Shown here: in pieces, positions 41,759 through 49,414 of the stretch | How positions within the stretch are numbered: position 1 is the first letter of the stretch | Layout of the letters: each line of letters opens with the position of its first letter | From: an uncultured Eubacteriales bacterium | GTDB lineage: Bacteria > Bacillota > Clostridia > Peptostreptococcales > Anaerovoracaceae | Assembly: GCA_910583765.1 (NCBI GenBank) | Contig: CAJTYS010000001.1 | Span: 62,001 to 126,000, forward strand | DNA: 64,000 bases | Direction: 5' to 3' | Notes under the pieces: model-generated | Told to the model about the DNA's origin: nothing | The model's database searches: none | The model's input: the letters and a program-made list of their open reading frames with translations, nothing else | Made by a program: the position numbers and the translations under genes

Positions 41759-43162
41759 CTAATACGCTCCATCAATGGCATAATAGGTATAATGAAGGCC
41801 ACCTCTCAAAAATATCCGGTAGTTTGGATTTAAGGATTTCATCAATGCGGGCAGCATGAAAAGATCCGATGGCCTGTGATAAGCGCACACAGCCAGAAAC
41901 GGCCGCTTTTCCCGGATGGTTTTTTCCGCACCTCGGATAGCCGCAGCCTCGGAGCCTTCGATGTCCATTTTGATGAACAGATCCTTTTCCAGCACCTGGA
42001 TGCTATCTATGGAAGTCACGCTGACAGTGCCGGCTTCGTTTGGCACTATTTTTTTGTCGTTTGCATTGCCATTTGCTGTTTCCGGCTCCTGGTGGCCAGC
42101 TGTCTTAGCCCTCTGACCGCTAGCCGCTGCCGCCCCAATGCGCTGGCCCTGAAATGTGCCTTCTTGTGAACCGTCAGACACTTTCAGATTCTGATTGTCG
42201 GATAGTGTGGACGCTGCGTCTTCCGAGTGGTAATGGAAAGTGAGGGCAGCGTCTTTCAGCCATGCGCCTTTGGGAATATTGATGAATCGAAGGTTCCCTT
42301 GCGGGCCTTTTACCCTACGGGCTTTTTCCAATAGGCGTTCTTCTTCTTTCTCCAGAGCCGAGCGCACATGTTCATCTGGCTCAAAAGCGTAATATGTGCA
42401 TTTCTTAGGCGAAATGGCCTCCAGAATCTGATCAATGGAGTCGCCTTCATATGCGCCGCAGTCCATGATGGCGCAGTCCAGGCCCCTTGGCACAGGCACG
42501 TCCTCCCAATATCCATGACGATTGCGGATGGGCGATAGCTGGCTGTATGGATAAAGATTCACGCTGCCGCCTCGGTTTTCCAGGATAAAATCGTAGAGCA
42601 TTTTGGAATAGGGATCCGCAAGCAGCGCTCTGGCCTCAGTTTCTGAAAAAGAGATGTCTTCGTATCCTAATTTCTCCGGATCATCTTCAAACGGGATCTT
42701 CCAGGAAACGCTGATGAAAATCCTGCTTGACTGCCAGCCCAAAGCTTTCAGCTGCTTGACCGCTGGCTCGTAGTCTAGGACAGCGACAATCACGATCGCA
42801 TCATTCGCAGGCTGGACCGCGGAGCTTCCTTCTTGGGAATCCTGTGTTGCCGCGGGCCGTATTGTTGAAGGCTGCGCTATGGAAGGCCGCGTCGCAGAGG
42901 CCCGTACTGTTGAAGGCAGCGCCTCTGAAATCTGCCTTGGAGCATAATCCGCAGCAGGAGGCAGGACCGCAGAGGGATGGCTGACAGGATAAACCTTTCC
43001 TGCGGCTATCATTTCCTTTTTATTATTATCCAAAATACCCCGCAGCTCTACAATGTCCCGCAAGTACTCCAGAGTGGCTCGTCCAATTTTTCCGGCGCCA
43101 AACAAGTATGCCGCTTTGCCAGAAAGCTGACTCGCTGTGGTTTTATGTAGTTGTTCTTTCAT
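41759..43162 (-). CDS. FkbM-family methyltransferase with low-complexity inserts
   Basis: A 467-residue protein. Residues 15-70 look like a nucleotide-binding start (AYLFGAGKIGRATLEYL), as in sugar/nucleotide-dependent FkbM relatives; the SAM-dependent FkbM core runs from about 229 (CAIMDCGAYEGDS, the SAM loop, and YYAFEPDE) to about 445 (FIKMDIEGSEAAAI, the FkbM hallmark). Two inserts break these folds: about 74-120 is Ala/Ser/Pro/Thr-rich with tandem STVRASATRPS/STIRPAATQDS units, and about 322-372 is Gly/Ala/Gln-rich. Likely a glycan or lipid O-methyltransferase. It is flanked on both sides by copies A and B of the two-hairpin repeat. Confidence 0.8.
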   Translation of the reverse strand: MKEQLHKTTASQLSGKAAYLFGAGKIGRATLEYLRDIVELRGILDNNKKEMIAAGKVYPVSHPSAVLPPAADYAPRQISEALPSTVRASATRPSIAQPSTIRPAATQDSQEGSSAVQPANDAIVIVAVLDYEPAVKQLKALGWQSSRIFISVSWKIPFEDDPEKLGYEDISFSETEARALLADPYSKMLYDFILENRGGSVNLYPYSQLSPIRNRHGYWEDVPVPRGLDCAIMDCGAYEGDSIDQILEAISPKKCTYYAFEPDEHVRSALEKEEERLLEKARRVKGPQGNLRFINIPKGAWLKDAALTFHYHSEDAASTLSDNQNLKVSDGSQEGTFQGQRIGAAAASGQRAKTAGHQEPETANGNANDKKIVPNEAGTVSVTSIDSIQVLEKDLFIKMDIEGSEAAAIRGAEKTIREKRPFLAVCAYHRPSDLFMLPALMKSLNPNYRIFLRGGLHYTYYAIDGAY

Positions 43163-43299
43163 TTTTTATCTCCTCACTTTGCGGCTGCTGTGGTTTGTCT
43201 TTTTCCGCATCTGCCTGCACAGGGCACCGCACATGGCTCCGTATCTTTGCCGCTAAACCGACTGTAATATGCCTGCAACATGCGTGCGATACGGTTCAG

Positions 43300-43527
43300 T
43301 GTGCACAAATGACTTAAAAATTCCGATTTGTGCACAATGGAATTGAAATAAATGTATTTAAATTTCTTATTTTGTAAATATTTGCGCTCATTTTCTGCCA
43401 TTTTTAAGGTTTAGCTTGAATTTAGCCTTCATATTCCTTAAATTCAGTCTAAATTTCCCTTAAAATGGTAAAATCCGAAAAAGCTAGTGTGCACAAAATG
43501 CTATTTTTTTGCGATTAGTGCACAATG
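43300..43527. repeat. Two-hairpin repeat element, stem word TGTGCACAAA (copy B)
   Basis: Hairpin 1 spans 43300-43336 (TGTGCACAAAT with ATTTGTGCACA), hairpin 2 spans 43487-43525 (GTGTGCACAAAAT with ATTAGTGCACA). The interior includes GAAATAAATGTATTTAAATT, shared with A and C. It ends seven bases before the stop of the flavoprotein gene. Confidence 0.8.
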
Positions 43528-43533
43528 GAGCTG

Positions 43534-45057
43534 TTACTTCCTTTCCAAACCATGATCCACGCTCCATGTCGCAACTAGATTCGCGCCTGTTCCAGCAATA
43601 TCCCGAGCCACGATCTGGCCAGGGCGAATCGGACCGGAAACTGCGATCTTTTTCACGGCTTTCATAGTGGAAAAAAGCTTCGATTTGTCGATGGCCCGGT
43701 CCGTTCTCACGGAAAGAAGCGGAACCTGCGAGCTGTCCGTCTTCACTACGGCCGTCAGCACCCGCTTTGGATTTGTTAATTCCTGGCGGGCAAAGGATTC
43801 GCCCCGCTCACACTCGTTGCCTGACACGGAAAAAGGCATGGTCTCCACCTGCATGACGCAGCCCTTTGGACAGACCGTGCAGAGCATGTTCCCTTGCTTT
43901 CCCACAGCCTGCTTTGGCAGGGTGCTCCGGCTCTCGCAGGAGCTGCGGGACATCTGGCCACCCCCTCCGCTCGCAGCCAAATACGCTGCCGCCATCTTTC
44001 CCACCTCCAGCGCTTCTTCTGTGACATGATCCACCAGATCATGGACCACATTTGCGTTGCCGCACACGAACAGACCGTCTTCACCTGGCTCATAGCCCCT
44101 GCAGACCTCCAGCTCTGGAATCAGGCCGGTGGCTACCAGCAAAGTGTCACAAGGAACGTATTCCCTCTTCCCGCCTTCCATGGGCGCGATGGAAACGCCT
44201 TTCAGCCTTGCGTGCCCATGGGTGGAAACCACGGTCCAGCCATAGCGCATAGGAATCTCAAAATCCTCCACGCACTGGACAATGTTTCTGGCAAGGCCCG
44301 TGGACTCCTGGCCCAGAATCATCTTTACCCGGATGCCCTCCAGGGTCATGCGGCGGGCCATGATCAGGCCAATGTCGCCGGAACCCAGGATCACAGCGCT
44401 TTTTCCAGGCAGATAATTTTTCATGTTCATCATCAGCTGCGCAGCGCCAGCAGTAAAGACCCCGGCTGGCCGACTTCCTGGGATCAGCATTTGCGGCAGT
44501 GTCCGCTCCCTGCAGCCTGTGGCCAGGATCACAGCGTCCGCTTCCAAAACTCTCGCACCCTCTGCCGCGCTGACGCACCGCACCTGCCAGGCTGTTTTGT
44601 CTTGCTGCGCCTGCCACCCCTCCCTGCTCTGAGATGACTCTGAATAAGCCGCTCCGCTTCCCTGCCTCTGCTGCGGCTCCCCGCTGTTCGCCTCACCGTG
44701 CGGCCTCTGCGGTGCCATGTTTTCTTGCCGCTTCCGCGCATCTGCCGCCGCTGGCCGCGGCTCCCCGTGGTTCTGACCATCCCGTGCGCCCTGCTTTTCT
44801 ATGGAAAGCACGGTGGTACCGAGAAAGACAGAAACGCCCGCGGCCTCTGTTTTCTCTTTCCACATCCAAGCGTACTCGCCGCCTGTGTGGTCCTCGCCAT
44901 ACAACTGGGTTCCAAACCCTGTATGAATGCACTGGGGCAAAACGCCGCCTAAATAAGACCGCCGCTCCAGCAGCACGACTTCTTTAACACCCTGCTCTTT
45001 TGCAGAAACCGCAGCTGCCATCCCTGCGGGGCCGCCTCCTATTACAATCACTCTCAT
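43534..45057 (-). CDS. FAD/NAD-linked oxidoreductase fused to DUF1667 domain
   Basis: A 507-residue flavoprotein of the pyridine-nucleotide disulfide-reductase-like type: FAD loop GGGPAGMAAA (8-17), redox-region PQCIHTGFG, NAD loop GSGDIGLIMARR, FAD-binding ATGCRERT and GNANVVHD. After about 395 comes a DUF1667 domain with its four Cys (CTVCPKGC and CERG), usually a separate protein in Clostridia. Residues about 89-155 are a Gln/Ala/Gly/Arg-rich insert absent from the fold. The start overlaps the stop of the upstream flavoprotein in ATGA. The pair resembles anaerobic glycerol-3-phosphate dehydrogenase modules; the electron acceptor is unknown. Confidence 0.85.
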   Translation of the reverse strand: MRVIVIGGGPAGMAAAVSAKEQGVKEVVLLERRSYLGGVLPQCIHTGFGTQLYGEDHTGGEYAWMWKEKTEAAGVSVFLGTTVLSIEKQGARDGQNHGEPRPAAADARKRQENMAPQRPHGEANSGEPQQRQGSGAAYSESSQSREGWQAQQDKTAWQVRCVSAAEGARVLEADAVILATGCRERTLPQMLIPGSRPAGVFTAGAAQLMMNMKNYLPGKSAVILGSGDIGLIMARRMTLEGIRVKMILGQESTGLARNIVQCVEDFEIPMRYGWTVVSTHGHARLKGVSIAPMEGGKREYVPCDTLLVATGLIPELEVCRGYEPGEDGLFVCGNANVVHDLVDHVTEEALEVGKMAAAYLAASGGGGQMSRSSCESRSTLPKQAVGKQGNMLCTVCPKGCVMQVETMPFSVSGNECERGESFARQELTNPKRVLTAVVKTDSSQVPLLSVRTDRAIDKSKLFSTMKAVKKIAVSGPIRPGQIVARDIAGTGANLVATWSVDHGLERK

Positions 45058-46493
45058 GGGCGTAACCTCCCTTTCACAATCGGACTTCCTGGTTCGCTCT
45101 TCAAGATCTGTTCCGGCGGCACCTGCCACCGCCTGCTAAGGATATCGATGATCTCCGGTGAACAGAACCCTCCCTGACAGCGGCCCATGCCTGTGCGCAA
45201 ACGCTTTTTCAAACCATTGATGTTGTGGGGCGGCAGCGGAGAATCCAAAGCCGCCAAAATATCGCCTTCCGTGACACCTTCGCAGCGGCACACTGCGGTC
45301 CCATAAGCCGGATTTTCCCGCAGCATGGCCTTTTGCGTCTCTGGGTCCGCCTTCAAAAATAGAGGCTTTCCCCTATAAATCGGATCAAAATCTGCCTTCG
45401 TTTCACAGCGCAGCCCGGATTCAAACAGCAATTCCGTGATCTTTCCTGCTAAGTACGGCGATGCGGTCATGCCCGGATTCTTGATGCCCAGAGCGCTGAC
45501 GAATTTCTCGGCGCTGAGGCGGACCACGAAATCCTTTTCTTCCTTGGGCACATTTTCAATGTTGGCCCGAATGCCAGCAAAGGAAGCGATCACCTTGCCC
45601 AGATCCAGCCCAGGCAAAACCTTTTTCGCCACACGGGTGATATGGTCGATCCCCTTCTGGGAAGTGGCCGTGTCCCGATAGGTCCGCACTTTATAGGAAG
45701 TGGGGCCCGCCAGCATGTTGCCGTCCACGGTTGGCGCTAAAAGCGTGCCTTTCTCATCCTGTTCCTGGGCCTGATAGATCACATGGCGGATGGGAGACGG
45801 CGTGTCGAAAACCAGATATTCCCCTCGCTTTGGCTTTATGACCAGATCTCTGGGGCGCACCAACCGCTCCAGTTCAGCGGCCCCTTCTCCTGAAACATTC
45901 ACCACATAGTCTCCGTGGAAAACGCCCTGGCTGGTGTCGATCCTGTAAGCGCCCTTTTCCTGGCTGATGTTTTCCACCCTGGTGTCAAAGCGAAATTCCA
46001 CACCGTTTTTCACTGCGCTAAAGGCTGTGTGAAGCACTAGCTTGAAGGGAGAAACGATCCCTGTGGTAGGCGCGTACATGGCGCCGATCACTTTAGGTGA
46101 AAGCTCCGGCTCCAAGTCCCTGGCCTCATCACCGGAAATCAGTTTCATGCCGGTGACACCGTTTTTTTCGCCTTTCTTCATTTTCTCTCGGATGCTGTCC
46201 ATCCCTTCCTCGTGAAAAGCCACAAACAGGGAACCCACATATTCCATGGGAACGTCCAGCTCCTGGCAAAGCTGCCCGTACATCTGATTTCCCCGGGCGC
46301 AGGAAATGCCTTTCAGACTGCCGCCCCGAGGATGAAAGCCCGCGTACAGCACGCCGGAATTGGCTTTGGTGGCCCCTTCCCCGATATCCGATTCCTTGTC
46401 CAGGACCAGGATGTCCAGCTTGTGCTTCGCCAATTCCCTGGCGGTCAGGCAGCCCAAGATCCCGGCTCCAATGATCACTACGTCATATTTCAT
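45054..46493 (-). CDS. FAD-dependent dehydrogenase, GlpA-like, with BFD [2Fe-2S] domain
   Basis: A 479-residue protein with an N-terminal FAD-binding motif GAGILGCLTARELAKH and a DAO-type substrate domain (GEGATKANSGVLYAGFHP, KPKRGEYLVFD, FAGIRANIENVPKE, LGIKNPGMTASPYLA). The C-terminal 85 residues are a BFD-like [2Fe-2S] domain: AVCRCEGVTEGDI and MGRCQGGFCSPEI provide four Cys. This is the layout of glycerol-3-phosphate or L-2-hydroxyglutarate dehydrogenases in anaerobes. It forms a two-gene operon with the flavoprotein at 43534. Confidence 0.85.
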   Translation of the reverse strand: MKYDVVIIGAGILGCLTARELAKHKLDILVLDKESDIGEGATKANSGVLYAGFHPRGGSLKGISCARGNQMYGQLCQELDVPMEYVGSLFVAFHEEGMDSIREKMKKGEKNGVTGMKLISGDEARDLEPELSPKVIGAMYAPTTGIVSPFKLVLHTAFSAVKNGVEFRFDTRVENISQEKGAYRIDTSQGVFHGDYVVNVSGEGAAELERLVRPRDLVIKPKRGEYLVFDTPSPIRHVIYQAQEQDEKGTLLAPTVDGNMLAGPTSYKVRTYRDTATSQKGIDHITRVAKKVLPGLDLGKVIASFAGIRANIENVPKEEKDFVVRLSAEKFVSALGIKNPGMTASPYLAGKITELLFESGLRCETKADFDPIYRGKPLFLKADPETQKAMLRENPAYGTAVCRCEGVTEGDILAALDSPLPPHNINGLKKRLRTGMGRCQGGFCSPEIIDILSRRWQVPPEQILKSEPGSPIVKGRLRP

Positions 46494-46674
46494 TTGCTTC
46501 CTCCCATTTCCATCTCTGCTTTGCGGGCGTGCCCTCCATTCTCCCGTCTACTGGAGCGCCCGCTATATGGCTCCACTCATCTTGCGAGCTGTCCCGTCCG
46601 CAGCCTGTTTCCGTATCACCAGGCCCGCCGGCTGCCGCTTTGTGCGCCAGATTCTGGCTCATCAGTGCCCTGGT

Positions 46675-48651
46675 TCAGGCTTTCTTTTCTTTGCGGCCTT
46701 TGCGCCTCAACTGGGCGGACCATTCCAGCGCGCCGGTTTCTCCTCTGCCGCTGAGCAGTCCCCGAATCCCCAAGGCCACTGCCGCCGCGCCCAGGACGGC
46801 CGCCGCGAAGATCAGATACATAGGGTCTGTTTCCCGACGCACGTCATTGCTGAAAGTGGCGTTGTTCGCGCTGCGTTTCAGCATTTTGTCTAAAGGATCT
46901 TTGTACTGTTCCTTTTTCTTTTTGTCTTCTTTCAGCTGATTGTTTTTGTTGTCCGCGTCCTTGTCCTTTTTCTGGGCCATGACAGCTTTCATCTTGTCGC
47001 TTCTGGCCTGGGCCTTTTCCTCTTCCGTGGCTTCGCTGCCGGCCATGACGAAAGCATCCAAGATCTGGGTCTTGAAAATCTGCGTCCCATTGGCCTTGGC
47101 CGATTCCATGGGAATCAAGCCGCTGTTTTTGCCTACTGCGTACACTGTGCTGCTCTTTTGGCTGATGTCATCCGCGATCGGCATCTGCACTTCCACCTTT
47201 TTCTCAGGCTGGATCTGTTGATCCCCTTGATAAAATTGGACTCGGTAGAAAATCGCCGCGGTTTCTTCTTTTGACAGATTCTTTTCTATGGATTTGTACT
47301 CGTCTGTTTCCTTGCCCATGCGCCGCACGAACAGCTTCGCGTCATCTGGCAGGGATTTTGCCGGAGCGACCACGTAAATGCCTGTGACTTTATCGTAGAA
47401 CACCATCTGCTCTTCCTGCACCATGGAAGCCCGCACCTCCATGATGGCCTCTTCCAAAGCTTTGGTTTCATCATTGATTTCATTTTGCGGCGTGAATTTG
47501 TCCATTTCCTTTCCCCGTTGGATCTCCTCGTATAGGTTTTCCACTTCGATCCGCCCGTATTGACCGATGTCCGTTCCAATGTTGGACTCTGCCTTTTTGT
47601 ACAGCTGTTCTGCCTCCTGGAGCTTTTTCTGCAATTTGGAAATGTCCGCTGGCTCCGGCTTTTCGCTCTGGGCGATTTCCAGCATGGCCTCCAGTTCACT
47701 GCGCATGGATTTCATCATCCGATCCGCGGATCGCTGCAATTCCAGCTTCACCACATCTTCTGCCTTTTCATTGAGATCCTCAAGCAGCAGCCGCAGCTGC
47801 TTGATATTGGACTTTTTGTATTTACCCTGCTTCAAGTCCTGATCTGTCACGGAACTCAAAAATTTCTCTGCTTTTGCGGCAGCTTTTTCCCAGATCTCCA
47901 AATCCGCGTAAGTCTGGACAGAAAACCGCATAGGCACTCGGTTGACTGTGTACCCTTTCCCGTTTTCTTTCTCGTGCCAGCTGGAAATAAACATGTATTC
48001 CTGGTTTTTCTCTTGATCGTATTGTGCCTGTTCTTCGGGAGTCAGACTGCCGTCCTTCTGCTGGATATATCCGGTGATGTTGCCCTCTTCATCCTCTGCC
48101 AGAACCAGGGTGATCCCATTGTTGGCCTGCATGCCCCGAAGGAAACCGAACTCGTAGAGACAGCCTGGCTCCAGTTCAAAGCCTTCGATTTTGAACACAT
48201 AGCATGTCTTATTACCGGAAGGGTCCACCTTGTCTCCTGGAGTGGCTGGTGTGTGAACATAATCATTAAAATTGCTGATCTGCACGCCATCTTTATAGGC
48301 GAAAAGGTATTTTTGTCTATAGGCAACCCAATCCGTCTTGTCCGACCAAGGATTCCTGTCTGTCATGGCGTAAAAGGTATAATTGGAGCCATCGCTTTTT
48401 TTCGCATCTAAATAATCAATGCCGTTTTTCACTCCCGTATACCGCACCACCGGCCCACTGTTGCTGTAAACGCTGCTGAGCCAGTGCTGGCCTTTATCCG
48501 TGTCCACCAGATATCCCCTGGGGGTAAACGGATTCTTTCCTACTCCGGTGGTTCCAAATTCCCAGGTGACGCCACTGGCAGCAGGCGCTGTTAAGGTCAG
48601 CGCCACCATACAAAGCATAATAATTCCGATCATTCTGGAAAACTTTCGCAT
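46675..48651 (-). CDS. Membrane-anchored surface protein with coiled coil
   Basis: A 658-residue exported protein. The signal peptide covers about 1-30. Residues 30-260 form an unknown domain rich in aromatic residues (TWEFGTTGVGKNPFTPRGYL, ELEPGCLYEFGFLRGM). Residues 260-400 are predicted helical coiled coil (Glu/Lys/Gln-rich), followed by a small beta region (VFYDKVTGIYVVAPAKSLPD), a Lys-rich linker, one membrane helix near 610-632 and a short basic tail. The ATG at 48651 is chosen because GGAGGG lies at proper spacing. It is divergent from the Ig-like protein gene at 48707 across only 55 bases. Probably part of the neighbouring import island. Confidence 0.75.
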   Translation of the reverse strand: MRKFSRMIGIIMLCMVALTLTAPAASGVTWEFGTTGVGKNPFTPRGYLVDTDKGQHWLSSVYSNSGPVVRYTGVKNGIDYLDAKKSDGSNYTFYAMTDRNPWSDKTDWVAYRQKYLFAYKDGVQISNFNDYVHTPATPGDKVDPSGNKTCYVFKIEGFELEPGCLYEFGFLRGMQANNGITLVLAEDEEGNITGYIQQKDGSLTPEEQAQYDQEKNQEYMFISSWHEKENGKGYTVNRVPMRFSVQTYADLEIWEKAAAKAEKFLSSVTDQDLKQGKYKKSNIKQLRLLLEDLNEKAEDVVKLELQRSADRMMKSMRSELEAMLEIAQSEKPEPADISKLQKKLQEAEQLYKKAESNIGTDIGQYGRIEVENLYEEIQRGKEMDKFTPQNEINDETKALEEAIMEVRASMVQEEQMVFYDKVTGIYVVAPAKSLPDDAKLFVRRMGKETDEYKSIEKNLSKEETAAIFYRVQFYQGDQQIQPEKKVEVQMPIADDISQKSSTVYAVGKNSGLIPMESAKANGTQIFKTQILDAFVMAGSEATEEEKAQARSDKMKAVMAQKKDKDADNKNNQLKEDKKKKEQYKDPLDKMLKRSANNATFSNDVRRETDPMYLIFAAAVLGAAAVALGIRGLLSGRGETGALEWSAQLRRKGRKEKKA

Positions 48652-48706
48652 TTTTCCCTCCATTTATGATATGATTAATCCAAAAGACAAAGGAGCCTTT
48701 ACTGCT

Positions 48707-49414
48707 ATGCGACACAAATCACTATTTTCGATGCCCCTTCTCGTCCTCCTGTTATTGAACTTGCTGACCACCCCTGCGTTTGGGGCCGGCGGTGACGGGA
48801 CAGGCGGCGGGAACGGTGAAAACCGGAGCATCGCTCTAACTCTGGAACGCGCCTCCATCTCCGATGGAGCAACGAACGTCCCGCTAAACCAAACGATCCA
48901 GCTCGATTTTAACAAAAATATCTGCAATGTCACAGTCCTGCCCAACAATAAAAAATGCTTTCACTTGACGGACTCTGACGGAAAACCGGTTTCCATCCAG
49001 CTGATCTTTCCTGACAACCAAGTCCAGAGCGACTACAGGCGGGAAGTTTTCATCAAACCGTCCAAAGCGCTGAAACCTGATTCCACATATCGGCTCTCCG
49101 TTGACCGGAACCTGCAGGCGAAAAATGGGACTTTCATTGATAACGCCCACACGCTCACCTTCACTACAGGCAGCGGCAAAACGAAAGAAACCAACAAGAT
49201 CCTTGGGAAACTGGGCGAGAACATCATCACCTATGAAACCGCATATGGGGAAACTGCGGATTCCGTACCTGTGGACATCTCCGGCCTTGACCAGGACGCT
49301 GCCCCAGAAGAGCCGGACGCAGACACTATCGCGAAGCTAGGGGCCATGATCCTGATCACCCTGATCCTGCTGTTCACCGTGCTCGTTCTGTTTCTCAAAC
49401 GTAAAAAAGAATGA
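48707..49414 (+). CDS. Membrane-anchored Ig-like (Big_5/SbsA type) protein
   Basis: A 235-residue protein with signal peptide (about 1-26), a Gly-rich spacer, one Ig-like domain of the Big_5/SbsA sort (about 40-160: ISDGATNVPLNQTIQLDFNKN, KCFHLTDSDGKPV, FIKPSKALKPDSTYRLSVDRNL) and a C-terminal membrane helix (about 207-229) with a KRKKE stop-transfer tail. The Ig domain resembles domains in the large surface proteins at 55683 and 61512, including a His in the same place. Start ATG follows AAAGGAG. Its end overlaps the convergent transglutaminase-like gene by 20 bases. Confidence 0.8.
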   Translation: MRHKSLFSMPLLVLLLLNLLTTPAFGAGGDGTGGGNGENRSIALTLERASISDGATNVPLNQTIQLDFNKNICNVTVLPNNKKCFHLTDSDGKPVSIQLIFPDNQVQSDYRREVFIKPSKALKPDSTYRLSVDRNLQAKNGTFIDNAHTLTFTTGSGKTKETNKILGKLGENIITYETAYGETADSVPVDISGLDQDAAPEEPDADTIAKLGAMILITLILLFTVLVLFLKRKKE

